From G963677085 sp963677085 (GTDB taxonomy: Bacteria > Planctomycetota > Planctomycetia > Pirellulales > Thermoguttaceae), in contig CAXXFH010000004.1 of the NCBI GenBank assembly GCA_963677085.2, forward strand, positions 3,038,001 to 3,102,000: a DNA stretch of 64,000 nt, read 5' to 3'. Position numbers and translations under genes: made by a program. This document shows positions 53,451-63,428 of the stretch, piece by piece; position 1 is the first letter of the stretch, and every line of letters starts with the position of its first letter. Under the pieces are notes generated by a model. It did no database searches and was not told where the DNA came from. It saw only the letters and a list, made by a program, of their open reading frames with translations.

Positions 53451-54212
53451 TTAGTAGCCACCGAGGCTCAACCCGCCATCGACCCGGATGATCTGGCCCG
53501 TCAAATAACTGGCCTCGTCGCTGGCCAAAAAGGCGACCACTTGGGCAATTTCCTCGGGCTGTCCCACCCGCTTCATCGGAATTACTTTTTTGATCATATC
53601 GCCGGCGACCCCGCGAACCACCTGGCTCATGTCGGTTTCGATCATGCCCGGCGCCACCGCGTTGACCCGCACCTTGCGGGGAGCCAATTCCTTGGCCAAC
53701 GCCCGCGTGATGCCGTTGATGCCTCCCTTGCTGGCGGCGTAGTTGACCTGACCGCGGGCAGCGAACTCGGCCGCCGTGCTCGACAGGTTGATAATGCTAC
53801 CGCTACGCTGCATCATCATCGGCTGGGTAACGGCGTGACAGTAGTTGTAGGTTCCCCCGAGGTTGGTATCGATGACCTTACGCCACTGTTCATCGGTCAT
53901 CGCGCCCATGAGGCCGTCGGCCACCACCCCGGCCGAGTTAACCAAAATGTCGATCGTTTCCCACTCTTCAAGCAGTTGATCGACCAGGGCGTGCGCCCGC
54001 TGGCCATCGGCCACATCGGCCTGCAACGGACGAATCTCGCCGGGAATGTCGCCCAACTCGGCAATCAGGCTTTCGGCCGCTTCCTGGTTGCTACGGTAGA
54101 TCATGGCGACCTTGGCACCTTCGGAGGCTAACTGCGCCACACACGCCCGACCTATCCCCCGACTACCGCCAGTGACAATTGCTGTCTTACCTTCAAATCG
54201 CATCAGTTCCAT
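53451..54212 (-). CDS. fabG: 3-oxoacyl-ACP reductase FabG
   Basis: An NADPH-dependent short-chain dehydrogenase of 253 residues that reduces 3-oxoacyl-ACP. The Rossmann motif TGGSRGIGRAC, NSAG (NNAG-like) and the catalytic Ser/Tyr/Lys set (Tyr in NYAASKGG) are visible. The C-terminal VAFLASDEASYLTGQIIRVDGG is typical of FabG. Two ATGs (54212, 54203) are possible starts. It is preceded at 66 bp by the dehydratase gene and followed at 100 bp by the ACP gene. Confidence 0.94.
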   Translation of the reverse strand: MELMRFEGKTAIVTGGSRGIGRACVAQLASEGAKVAMIYRSNQEAAESLIAELGDIPGEIRPLQADVADGQRAHALVDQLLEEWETIDILVNSAGVVADGLMGAMTDEQWRKVIDTNLGGTYNYCHAVTQPMMMQRSGSIINLSSTAAEFAARGQVNYAASKGGINGITRALAKELAPRKVRVNAVAPGMIETDMSQVVRGVAGDMIKKVIPMKRVGQPEEIAQVVAFLASDEASYLTGQIIRVDGGLSLGGY

Positions 54213-54278
54213 CTCTTTTCGCTTGTTGGCTCTTTCCGTTTATCGGCGCGAATCCATTTCTACAGCGTGCGCCAGGTG

Positions 54279-54782
54279 TTATGTCGAGGTCGGCGTTTGC
54301 GACACCGTCAATTCCGGTTGGTACAACAAGGCGAAAATTTGCCGAAGGTCGTGTCGCGTCGCCTCGTCGATTCGGGCATGGACTGGGTTGCGGTCGGCCA
54401 AATTGTATTTGCTCAGCACGAGCCGGCCGCCCACCGTCACGCGACCGTCGATCATTCCTCGCGCCTTCAACTTCGTCTCGTGGTCTGTCGACTTGATAAT
54501 CTCGGCGTGCACGGTCAGGGTTTGACCGGGCTCACAGAACTGCGCGTATTTCACATTGGCAGCCTCTTTCAAGACCACCATGCTGTGCGAGAAATCCTCG
54601 GTGGCCCGGATGAGCCATGCACTGGCCTGTGTCAGGGCTTCGAGCATCAGCACTCCCGGCATCACCGGGAACTGCGGAAAATGATCGGCCAAATACTCTT
54701 CCGCCATCGTCAACGCCTTGACCGCCGTGATCTTCACGCCCGGCTCAAGCTCGACAATGCGATCAAGTAGCTGAAATCGCAT
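54279..54782 (-). CDS. 3-hydroxyacyl-ACP dehydratase FabZ/FabA-like
   Basis: First gene of the lipid cluster, about 167 residues. The active-site His and Pro-Gly loop are canonical (DHFPQFPVMPG), with Glu in LEALTQ. I use the ATG at 54782 (MRFQLLDRIV) because AGAGAAG precedes it; the longer frame to 54890 has a poorly conserved start. It converts 3-hydroxyacyl-ACP to trans-2-enoyl-ACP. The pair of different dehydratases in one cluster hints at a specialised fatty acid pathway beside the housekeeping one, but no FabH, FabD or FabI is in the window. Confidence 0.9.
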   Translation of the reverse strand: MRFQLLDRIVELEPGVKITAVKALTMAEEYLADHFPQFPVMPGVLMLEALTQASAWLIRATEDFSHSMVVLKEAANVKYAQFCEPGQTLTVHAEIIKSTDHETKLKARGMIDGRVTVGGRLVLSKYNLADRNPVHARIDEATRHDLRQIFALLYQPELTVSQTPTST

Positions 54783-55319
54783 AGCTTCTCTGGCAGGATG
54801 GTTTGAATGCGCAGACTGGGTACGCAACTGAAAAACTAAACCACCCAGTATAACTCGGCCAATCCGCGTCGACAACTGAGAAAACTGCAATCTTCCTATC
54901 CACTACAAACAGAAAAAAAGATCGCGAATGGGCGAATTATCCCCACACGGTGTGGGATGTCAATTGGTGATAGCAGGGTTAAAAAGACTTTGTGCCGACG
55001 AAATTTTCTGCGATTTCGCCGCTCGCAGTCGTTTCGCTTACCTCTCGCGGGGAATTTCTTCGACCGCCATTCAAAGCATCGGCCCGAGGGTGTCCCCGTT
55101 TCCCACGTTGTTTTCCACGCTGCCTAAACGCTTTTTCGCTAAGGGCGAAGCCGTAACAGGCTTTGTGTAAAACACTTAGGCCTTCTGGCTGCAGGCACCG
55201 TTTGCCGCAATCTGCTTTCATTGGTAAACTGATGCGCTTTTCAAATCCCGAGCCTGCCGCCTTCTGTGGGGTGCGTTACCCTCTTGACGACGGCAACCCG
55301 AGATACAGTGAGGACGACC
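54783..55319. other. Divergent region between fab cluster and citrate synthase
   Basis: About 537 bp with no supported gene. CCCACAC-G-GTGTGGG (54942-54956) is a perfect palindrome that could be an operator for either side. No sigma boxes were recognised with confidence. Confidence 0.5.
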
Positions 55320-56612
55320 ATGACGTGTGAAAATGCCCGCCTGATCCTTGGCGATCAGGAGATTGATCTCCCGATTGAGGCAAGTACCGAGGGTGAACGG
55401 GCGATCGATATTTCCAAGTTGCGGGCCATGTCGGGCTATATCACGTTGGACGACGGCTACGCCAATACCGGATCGACCATCAGTGAGATCACCTACATCG
55501 ACGGCGAGAAGGGCATCCTTCGCTATCGTGGTTATCCGATCGAGGAAATTGCCGAACGGTGTGAGTTTACCGAGTGTGCCTATCTGCTAATCTACGGCGA
55601 ATTGCCCACGCCGGAACAACTTGAGGAGTTTCGGGCCAGTGTTCGGCGTCATACGCTGCTGCACGAGGGAATGAGAATGATTTTCGCCGGTTTCCCGCCA
55701 GACGCCCACCCGATGGCCATCCTCAGTTCGGTGGTCGGGGCCTTGGCGATCTACGCCAGCGATGCTCTCGAACCGGCCGACCCCGAACAACGAGAATTGG
55801 CCATCTTTCGGCTTATGGCCAAGCTGCCGACCATCGCCGCGTTTGGCTATAAACAGTCGTGTGGGCAACCGTTCATCTACCCGCGAAACGACCTGACGTA
55901 TTGCCAGAATTTTCTCCAGATGATGTTCGCCGTGCCCAGCGAACGTTACAAGATGGACCCCGATTTCGTCGATGCCTTGAATCTGCTGCTCATTCTGCAC
56001 GCCGATCACGGGCAGAACTGTAGTACGTCGACCATGCGAATGGTGGGTTCCAGCACGGTCAACCTCTTCTCGGCCACATCGGCTGCCATCTGCGCCCTTT
56101 GGGGGGCATTGCACGGCGGGGCCAACGAAGAGTGTATCCAGATGCTCGAAATGATCCACGCCGACGGCGGTAACCTCGGCTCCTATATCGATCGAGCCAA
56201 GGACCCCAACGATCCCTTCCGCCTGATGGGCTTCGGTCACCGGGTCTACAAAAACTACGACCCCCGGGCGCGGATTATCAAGAATGTGTGCCACAAACTG
56301 CTCAGCAAGCAGTCGCACTTGAATCCCATCTTCGAGATTGCCCAGGAGTTGGAAGAAGTCGCCCTGAGCGACGAGTACTTCATCGAGCGGCGGCTTTACC
56401 CGAACGTCGACTTCTACTCTGGCATCATCTACAGCTTGATGGGCATTCCCAAGCAGATGTTTACCGTGTTGTTTTCGCTCGGGCGTCTGCCGGGCTGGAT
56501 TGCCCACTGGCGCGAGATGCATACCACGGCTGGCGGAATGCGAATTCACCGCCCCCGCCAGCTCTATAAGGGCTCATCGCAGCGGAAGTTCGTCCCGCTT
56601 ATTCAGCGGTAG
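55320..56612 (+). CDS. gltA: Citrate synthase GltA
   Basis: Condenses oxaloacetate with acetyl-CoA at the entry of the TCA cycle. The start at 55320 (MTCENARLIL) gives 430 residues, the usual type II length, and GAGG precedes it. Active-site residues are present: His in LILHADHGQNCST, the second His in GALHGGANE and the third segment GFGHRVYKNYDPRA. The N-terminal extension of the longer frame (55266) has no homology. A terminator follows at 56815-56849. It is monocistronic. Confidence 0.95.
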   Translation: MTCENARLILGDQEIDLPIEASTEGERAIDISKLRAMSGYITLDDGYANTGSTISEITYIDGEKGILRYRGYPIEEIAERCEFTECAYLLIYGELPTPEQLEEFRASVRRHTLLHEGMRMIFAGFPPDAHPMAILSSVVGALAIYASDALEPADPEQRELAIFRLMAKLPTIAAFGYKQSCGQPFIYPRNDLTYCQNFLQMMFAVPSERYKMDPDFVDALNLLLILHADHGQNCSTSTMRMVGSSTVNLFSATSAAICALWGALHGGANEECIQMLEMIHADGGNLGSYIDRAKDPNDPFRLMGFGHRVYKNYDPRARIIKNVCHKLLSKQSHLNPIFEIAQELEEVALSDEYFIERRLYPNVDFYSGIIYSLMGIPKQMFTVLFSLGRLPGWIAHWREMHTTAGGMRIHRPRQLYKGSSQRKFVPLIQR

Positions 56613-56639
56613 TGCTTCGCCAAAGCAAGGAATTTCCTC

Positions 56640-56663
56640 GTTCCCACGCCGCAGCGTGGGAAC
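56640..56663. repeat. GTTCCCACGC/GCGTGGGAAC palindrome
   Basis: Ten-base arms around CGCA, 27 bp after the gltA stop, followed by CAGGGAA. A degenerate relative lies near 8932-8963 (GTTCCCCTC..GTGGGAACCAGGG). Confidence 0.65.
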
Positions 56664-56814
56664 CAGGGAAGTAACGGCAAAAATGTCAACGCATTCGGGT
56701 GGCTCTCTTCTCTGGTGAATGAAGCGGGTGCCCATGGGCGGCTGGCCCGCCCTTGTTGTATCAGGGACAGACAAGCTGTCCCTGGCACCAGTAAAGCCAA
56801 GCTGATCAGCCATT

Positions 56815-56849
56815 GACGGCCGCAACCTTCGGTTTGCGGCCGTCTTTTT
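56815..56849 (+). terminator. Intrinsic terminator of gltA
   Basis: GACGGCCGCAA (56815-56825) pairs with TTGCGGCCGTC (56834-56844), followed by TTTTT. The arms are perfect. Confidence 0.9.
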
Positions 56850-57041
56850 GCGCTTTTCCCTATTTCGATCGCCGTTAAATTCTTTGTATTTACCCCGGGT
56901 TACCTTGTCAGTATTTTACGGAAAGATCGCATAGGGCGACGGGCCGAATCAGCCGATGAGAAATGAAAGCCTGCCGCCGATGCGTGCAGGAACCGGGCTC
57001 GGAATCCGCACCGCGACGCTAACTGATTTTGGGTGAGAAAG

Positions 57042-58094
57042 ATGGCAAAAATACGATTTACCCCGGTGTTGTTGCTGATCCTGGGGATCACGTGGCTGAA
57101 GTCCGACGTGTGTCCTGCCCAGTCGGTGCCTACGATGGCACCCACACGCACCATCAAAGTAGGCGACCCCAAGCAGCCGGATCGAGTTCCTGTCGTTTCA
57201 GCGGTCGCCATCGACCAACTGGGGGAGCGACTGATCGTTGTTGGCGACGACCATCTGGTGTGGCTTTACCAAGCGGCCGACGGAAAGCCGCTTGGCATGC
57301 GTGCGTCGCATGCCGACTGGGTCCGTACTGCGGCACTGCATCCGGCAGGAAAAGTCCTGGCCACCGCGGGCGACGATCGCCAAATCCGTTTCTGGACGTT
57401 GGATGGCAACGATCGACCAAAAAAATTGCCGGCTCAACCCAATACCATTCAAACGCTCACCTTCAGCCCCGACGGCAGCCGATTGGCGGCAGCCGGGTTT
57501 GGCGACAAGGTTTTTCTGTACGACACCGACGAGGGAAAGCTCCAAAGCCAGTTTGAAGCCCCGGGAGCCGATATTCGCGCGGCCGCATTCTCGGCTGGCG
57601 GCAAATACCTGGCCGTCGGCGGACGAGCGGGAGTGGTTCGTATTGTCAATGTCGAGTCGGGGGAACGAATCACCGATTTGCCGGGACCGCGCCGACGTAT
57701 TTGGGCGATCGCCTACTCGCCCGACGGACGGCGACTGGCCGTGGCTGGCGAAGATCGCACCATTCGCCTGTTCGATGCTGGAAACGCTCAACTTCTACGC
57801 CAACTGCCACACCGTAGTGGCTCGATCCGCACATTAACGTTCTGTGGCAACCAGGTTTTGGCCTCCGCCGGGACGGGCAACTCGATCACCTTGTGGAACG
57901 TCGAATCGGGCGAAGCCCAACGCCATTTAGCCGGACACCAGGGAACCGTCACCTCGCTGGCCTTCAATTCCCGAAGTGGCGAGCTGTTTTCCGGTGGTTT
58001 CGATACCACGGTTCGCGTGTGGACACTCGCTGGGCAGCAAACGCCCGAGATGACCCGCCGGCCAAACGCCGGCCAAACACAATCGCCGCGCTAA
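57042..58094 (+). CDS. Secreted WD40-repeat protein
   Basis: A protein of about 350 residues with a signal peptide (MAKIRFTPVLLLILGITWL) and about six WD40 units from residue 40. Typical blades end in segments such as RTIRLFDAGNAQLLRQL, QIRFWTLDGND and TVRVWTLAGQQ. It is predicted to form a beta-propeller in the periplasm or at the surface and to bind other proteins. A GTG at 57033 is an alternative start. The C-terminus is basic and Asn/Pro-rich. No partner is indicated; the giant surface protein follows downstream. Confidence 0.88.
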   Translation: MAKIRFTPVLLLILGITWLKSDVCPAQSVPTMAPTRTIKVGDPKQPDRVPVVSAVAIDQLGERLIVVGDDHLVWLYQAADGKPLGMRASHADWVRTAALHPAGKVLATAGDDRQIRFWTLDGNDRPKKLPAQPNTIQTLTFSPDGSRLAAAGFGDKVFLYDTDEGKLQSQFEAPGADIRAAAFSAGGKYLAVGGRAGVVRIVNVESGERITDLPGPRRRIWAIAYSPDGRRLAVAGEDRTIRLFDAGNAQLLRQLPHRSGSIRTLTFCGNQVLASAGTGNSITLWNVESGEAQRHLAGHQGTVTSLAFNSRSGELFSGGFDTTVRVWTLAGQQTPEMTRRPNAGQTQSPR

Positions 58095-58326
58095 GGCAGT
58101 GGCAATCCTGGAATTTCGAGTGGGGTGAGACGAAAAACGGGACAGGTCTGATCTTTCGGAGTGAAGGTTGTCCAATACGTGTTGCTTCCTAAAAAGTTAG
58201 ACCCGTCCCGTTTTCATCCCAGTCATTGAAAACTTGACGCATACACCATCATTTGAGGGACTCTCACAAAAGCTTGGCACCAATATGCCGTGAGATGCCC
58301 TACCAACGAACGACAGGGAGGTTGTC
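58095..58326. other. Short spacer ahead of the giant surface protein
   Basis: 231 bp with no gene. The promoter of the surface protein must lie here; GGGAGG at about 58316-58322 serves the GTG start. Confidence 0.4.
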
Positions 58327-61300
58327 GTGGGCCTGCTACGTAGACACTCGAAACGTGCTGAAAAGAGTGGTCGCGCCCGATCGTCCAACCAGCATTCCGG
58401 ACCGAATAGTCGGTCGCGCCGTTGCCGGTTCGAGCAGATGGAGCCCCGCCGGCTATTGGCCGCCGATTTCCTGCCCATCCAGATCGGCGCGGTCTATTTC
58501 GAAGATGGCAGTGGTGAAGATGAGGTCGGCGATGTCGTCGAGATCACCTTCGTCGGCGGCGCCGAAGGAACCCAATTGACCGAGCTGAGGATTGACACCG
58601 ACAAATACGGCGACGGTCTCAGCATTGGCGATGTCTTCTTCGATATCGCGGCCGGAGGCGAGGGCGCCTTCGAAAGCAATCCGCTGGTGGTCCTCGACAG
58701 TTCGGGTATCGACTCCTACTCCTACGAAGTGGTCGACGGCGGTACTGAGCTAGTCTTTCGCTTCACCGGCTTCGACGCCGGGGAGAAGTTTGCCTTTAGC
58801 ATCGATGTCGACGAACGCGGCGCGCTAAGTGCTAACGCCGTGGCCGAAGGCAATGAGTTCGAGGCCTCCGTATTGTCAGCCACCTTTGCCGCCCCGCATT
58901 TCTACACGACCACGGGCGCCGACCTATTTCTCGATTATTACGACAACCGCCTCGAAGACTCGGGACTCGATCTGCCGAACGACGACTACCAGCCGCCAAG
59001 TTCCTATATGCCGCCCACGGCAGAGCCTGGGCCGGTCTACACGGCTGCAGCGATCTTTTCGGTCGAGCAAACGCCGTTGCCGATCACCATCGCGGGCACG
59101 GTGTATGAAGACATCGACGTCGACAATACCCAAGACACGGGTGAGCCGGGTATCGAGAACGTCGAGTTGACGCTCCTGCGGATGGAAAACGGCACCTACG
59201 TGGCTACCGGTATAACTGCCACGACCGACGCCGACGGCCACTACCTGTTCGAAGGCGTGCTGCCCGGCACGTACCAGATCGCCGAGACACAACCCGACGG
59301 ATACTATAGCGTCGGCGCCCGGGCCGGTACGGTCGACGGATCCATCCGCGGCGTGGTTCGCAACGCCGACACCTTAAGCGCCATCGAGCTCGACGGCGGG
59401 GAAGACAGCATCGGCAACGACTTCGGTGAAGCGTTGCCTGCGAGTGTCTCGGGCTACGTCTATCACGACGCCGACGATGACGGCACGATGGACTCCACCG
59501 AGTCGGGCATTGCCGGAGTGACGCTCGAACTGCTCGACGCCGACGGCAAGCCCACCGGCACGACCGCTGTGACCGACGCCAATGGTTATTACCAGTTCGA
59601 CAACCTGCCGCCGGGCGTCTACGGGATTCGTGAAGTACAGCCCGACGGATATTTCGACGGCACGGACGTTGCCGGCACCGCGGGCGGTTCCGCGCAAAAC
59701 CCGGGCGATCAGATCGACGATCTGCGTTTGATCAGCCGCCAGACGGGGCAGCGATACAACTTCGGCGAATTGATGCCGGCAAGCATCAGCGGCCGGGTTC
59801 ATGCCGATACGAACGGCAATTGCCTCTACGATCCGGGCGAGCAGTTTTTGGCCGACGTAACCATCGAGTTGCTCGACGAATTGGGCCAAGTGGTGGCCAC
59901 CACCACGACCGACGCCAACGGCGAATACGTCTTCACCGGCCTGCACCCGGGCGTTTACTCGGTTCATGAAATACAACCCGATGGCTATTTCGACGGCGGC
60001 GACCGCGTGGGCTCCGAAGGAGGAACACTGGTCGACCCCGACTCGATCACCGCCATTTCGCTCGGCTCCGGCGTCGTGGCCGTGAGCTACGACTTCTGCG
60101 AAAAGCCACCAAGCACGATCAGCGGTCGGGTGTATGCCGATGCAAATCGCAACGAACAACTCGACAGCGGCGAACAGCGATTAGCCGGCGTGACGGTGCG
60201 TCTGCTCGATGCCTCGGGCGCCACGCTGGCGACGACCACGACCGACGCCAACGGCGAGTATTGCTTCGACGGGCTGGCCCCAGGTACCTACGGGGTTTAT
60301 GAGGAACAGCCCGACGGCTACTACGACGGCGCGGAATCTGTCGGTTCCGAGGGCGGGACCCTCGCGCCGCCCGACTCGATCACCCAGATCACGCTGCTTG
60401 GCGGGACCGACGCGATCGACTACGACTTTGGCGAACTTCTGCCCAGCAGCATCAGCGGCCATGTCTACGCCGACAGCAACAGCAACGCCTGGCTCGACGA
60501 CGGTGAGGAATTATTGGCCGGCGTAACGGTCCACTTGCTGGACGCTTCGGGTAATGTGCTGGCAACCACCACGACCGACAGCAACGGAGAATATCTCTTC
60601 GACGGCTTGGCTCCCGGCACCTATGGTGTCGAGGAAGAACAGCCTGAGGGGTATTTTGACGGTGCCGAACATGTCGGCTCGGCGGGCGGTTCGAGGCTTG
60701 CTCCCGATTCGATCATCGATATCGAACTACTCGGCGGAACACAGTCGATCAATAACGACTTCGGGGAACTGCCTCCCAGCAGCATCAGCGGAACGGTCTA
60801 CGCCGACATCAACGGCAACGGCCGACTCGACGACGATGAATGGCCCATCGAGGGCGTTACTCTTCAGTTGCTCGGCGCGGCAGGCAATGTGATCGAAACC
60901 ACGCAAACCAATGCGGCCGGCTACTACGAGTTCACCGGGCTGGCCACCGGGTTGTATAGCGTCAGTGAAACACAGCCCGAGTACTACTACGACGGCGCCG
61001 ACTACGCCGGGTCGCTCGGCGGTACGCTCTCGGCGCCCGACTCGATCATCGACGTCGTTCTGCCCGTCGGAACGGATGCCATTGAATACGACTTCACCGA
61101 AACTCCGCCGGCCGGGATCTCTGGATTTGTCTATGTCGACGACAACGACAACGGCCAGTTCGATTCTGGCGAGACGCCTTTGCAGGGTGTCACCGTCGAG
61201 TTGCTCGACGCCGCCGGTAATTCCACGGGCCAAACCGCCACGACCAGCGCGGGCGGCTACTATCGCTTCGACGTTTTGGAGCCCGGCACGTACGGCGTGA

Positions 61301-63354
61301 GGGAGGTCCAGCCCGAGGGCTACTACGACGGCCAGGACACGCCCGGCGACGCTGGCGGTACGGCCGTCGGCAACGATCAGATTACCGGCGCCGTGTTGGG
61401 CTCTGCCGTGCTCGGAAGGTATTACAACTTCGGCGAACTGCGACCGGCCAGCATCCAGGGCCAGGTGCATGCGGAACTCAACGGCGATTGCATCGTCGAT
61501 CCGGACGAAACGTTGCTCGAAGGCGTAACCGTTTACCTGCTCGATGCCGACGGCAACCGAATCGCCGAAACCACTACCGACGCCGAAGGACGTTACGTCT
61601 TCGACAATCTGGCGCCGGGGACCTATGGCGTGGAAGAAATCCAACCGGCCGACTACCTGCAAGGCAAGACCCACGCCGGGTCGGCCGGTGGTGTGGTCGT
61701 TGGAGATCGCATTTCCGAGGTCGAGTTAGGCTCCGGCGAAGACGCCACGGAGTATAACTTCTGCGAGATGACGCCGGCGAAAATCTCTGGCTACGTGTTC
61801 CAGGATGGCGACACCATCAAGGTGTCGGCCGGCGAGACGCTGCCCGATCCGGCCACGGTGCGCAACGGCCAATTCACGGCCGATGACACACCCATTGCCG
61901 GCGTGGTACTGACCCTTGGCGACGGCAGCGGTGCTCCGCTACAAGATTCTCAGGGCAACCCGATTACCGCCGTAACCGACGCCAACGGCTACTACGAGTT
62001 CACGATGCTCGAACCGGGATTGTACACGGTTCTCGAAGAGCACCCCAGCGAGTACGTCGATGGCGTCGACACACCTGGCACTACCGGCGGTATCGCTATC
62101 AATCCGTCGGACAATCTCGATCCGATGATGTTGGGCATGCTTGCCGTGGATCCTAAGGACGACGCCATCGTGCGAATTCCTCTGGCCATGGGCGAGCACG
62201 CTTCGTCGAACAACTTCAGCGAAGTGGTTTACCAAGAGGACACGCCCAAGATTATTCCTCCGCCCACTCCGCCGAACCGCGACCCGGATCCGGTTACGCC
62301 TCCGCCGGTCTACAGTGCGCCGCCTCAATCAATAAGCCGGCCGCTGGTGATCTACAATAAGATCGAGCCGCTTCTGGGTGGCTCCAGTGGGCCGGGTGGC
62401 CAAACGTGGCACCTCAGCGTGATCAACGCCGGCATGCCGCGCCGTAGCCAGCAAGGAACCGATTCGCTGACGAATCCCACGAACCGCTATTTCGATCCAA
62501 TCACTTGGACTGGCGTGGCGGTGGACCAGGGCCATTGGACACTTACGGGTCCCGATGGCACCGTTTCGCGGCAGTTTGATTTTGGTATCCCGGGCGCCAT
62601 ACCGATTACGGGCGACTTCAACGGCGACGGCGTCGACGAAGCGGGCGTCTTCATCGACGGTGCGTGGTTCATCGACCTCAACGGTAACGGGATCTGGGAT
62701 AGCGAAGACTTCTTCGCCCAACTCGGCGGCCCTGGTGATCAGCCGGTGGTGGGCGACTGGGACGGCGATGGCAAGGCCGATATCGGCATCTTTGGGCCTT
62801 CCTGGATTGGCGATCCGAAGGCGATTGCCGCCGAGCCGGGTTTGCCCGACGCCGGGAACCACTCCACGGGCGCCGCGAAGAACCTGCCGCCCGATCCTGC
62901 CAATGCGGCCATCGGGTACCGGTCGATGCAGCGTGGATCGCAGAACGATTTGCGCAGCGACCTGATCGACCACGTCTTCAAGTTCGGCACCGCCGGCGAC
63001 AAGGCCGTGGCTGGCGACTTCGACGGCGACGGCGTGGCTTCGATCGGCGTGTTCCGCGAGGGGCACTGGTACCTCGACGTCGACGGCAACGGTCGTTGGA
63101 GCGACGCTGACGTTAAGGTGGCCTACGGCCAACGCGGCGATACGCCCGTGGTCGGCGACTTCAACAACGATGGGATCGACGAGATCGGCGTCTATCGGGC
63201 CGGTACGTGGTACCTGGACACCAATGGCGACTACCGGCTCGATGCCCACGACAAGGTCTTCGAGCAAGGTGGTTCGCAGGACAAGCCGGCCGTGGGCGAC
63301 TTCGACGGCGACGGGATCGACGAAATCATCCTCTACCGCGACGATGCGGCGTAG
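58327..63354 (+). CDS. Giant surface protein with nine SdrD-B/Cna-B-like domains and FG-GAP-like repeats
   Basis: A 1675-residue extracellular protein. It begins with a basic segment and the planctomycete N-terminal motif QMEPRRLLAADFLP (residues 37-50). Nine collagen-binding/SdrD-B-type beta-sandwich domains follow, starting at about 59083, 59440, 59779, 60112, 60445, 60778, 61111, 61447 and 61777; each reads ISGxVYxDxNxNxxxDxGE, then GYYxFxxLxPGTYGVxExQPDGYxDG. A Pro-rich linker leads into about five FG-GAP-like repeats with D-x-D-G-D calcium-loop motifs (GDFDGDGIDEIILYR and variants). GGGAGG precedes the GTG start. It is likely a cell-surface or matrix protein that binds glycan or protein. 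Confidence 0.92.
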   Translation: MGLLRRHSKRAEKSGRARSSNQHSGPNSRSRRCRFEQMEPRRLLAADFLPIQIGAVYFEDGSGEDEVGDVVEITFVGGAEGTQLTELRIDTDKYGDGLSIGDVFFDIAAGGEGAFESNPLVVLDSSGIDSYSYEVVDGGTELVFRFTGFDAGEKFAFSIDVDERGALSANAVAEGNEFEASVLSATFAAPHFYTTTGADLFLDYYDNRLEDSGLDLPNDDYQPPSSYMPPTAEPGPVYTAAAIFSVEQTPLPITIAGTVYEDIDVDNTQDTGEPGIENVELTLLRMENGTYVATGITATTDADGHYLFEGVLPGTYQIAETQPDGYYSVGARAGTVDGSIRGVVRNADTLSAIELDGGEDSIGNDFGEALPASVSGYVYHDADDDGTMDSTESGIAGVTLELLDADGKPTGTTAVTDANGYYQFDNLPPGVYGIREVQPDGYFDGTDVAGTAGGSAQNPGDQIDDLRLISRQTGQRYNFGELMPASISGRVHADTNGNCLYDPGEQFLADVTIELLDELGQVVATTTTDANGEYVFTGLHPGVYSVHEIQPDGYFDGGDRVGSEGGTLVDPDSITAISLGSGVVAVSYDFCEKPPSTISGRVYADANRNEQLDSGEQRLAGVTVRLLDASGATLATTTTDANGEYCFDGLAPGTYGVYEEQPDGYYDGAESVGSEGGTLAPPDSITQITLLGGTDAIDYDFGELLPSSISGHVYADSNSNAWLDDGEELLAGVTVHLLDASGNVLATTTTDSNGEYLFDGLAPGTYGVEEEQPEGYFDGAEHVGSAGGSRLAPDSIIDIELLGGTQSINNDFGELPPSSISGTVYADINGNGRLDDDEWPIEGVTLQLLGAAGNVIETTQTNAAGYYEFTGLATGLYSVSETQPEYYYDGADYAGSLGGTLSAPDSIIDVVLPVGTDAIEYDFTETPPAGISGFVYVDDNDNGQFDSGETPLQGVTVELLDAAGNSTGQTATTSAGGYYRFDVLEPGTYGVREVQPEGYYDGQDTPGDAGGTAVGNDQITGAVLGSAVLGRYYNFGELRPASIQGQVHAELNGDCIVDPDETLLEGVTVYLLDADGNRIAETTTDAEGRYVFDNLAPGTYGVEEIQPADYLQGKTHAGSAGGVVVGDRISEVELGSGEDATEYNFCEMTPAKISGYVFQDGDTIKVSAGETLPDPATVRNGQFTADDTPIAGVVLTLGDGSGAPLQDSQGNPITAVTDANGYYEFTMLEPGLYTVLEEHPSEYVDGVDTPGTTGGIAINPSDNLDPMMLGMLAVDPKDDAIVRIPLAMGEHASSNNFSEVVYQEDTPKIIPPPTPPNRDPDPVTPPPVYSAPPQSISRPLVIYNKIEPLLGGSSGPGGQTWHLSVINAGMPRRSQQGTDSLTNPTNRYFDPITWTGVAVDQGHWTLTGPDGTVSRQFDFGIPGAIPITGDFNGDGVDEAGVFIDGAWFIDLNGNGIWDSEDFFAQLGGPGDQPVVGDWDGDGKADIGIFGPSWIGDPKAIAAEPGLPDAGNHSTGAAKNLPPDPANAAIGYRSMQRGSQNDLRSDLIDHVFKFGTAGDKAVAGDFDGDGVASIGVFREGHWYLDVDGNGRWSDADVKVAYGQRGDTPVVGDFNNDGIDEIGVYRAGTWYLDTNGDYRLDAHDKVFEQGGSQDKPAVGDFDGDGIDEIILYRDDAA

Positions 63355-63384
63355 TGCTGTGTCGATCCCAAGCAGATATAAGCG

Positions 63385-63412
63385 ACATGCCCACGTTTTT
63401 GCGTGGGCATGT
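63385..63412. repeat. CATGCCCACG palindrome, copy 2
   Basis: ACATGCCCACG pairs with CGTGGGCATGT around a TTTTTG loop, 30 bp past the giant gene's stop. It is the counterpart of 34408-34431. Confidence 0.75.
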
Positions 63413-63428
63413 TCGTTGTGATTCCAGC

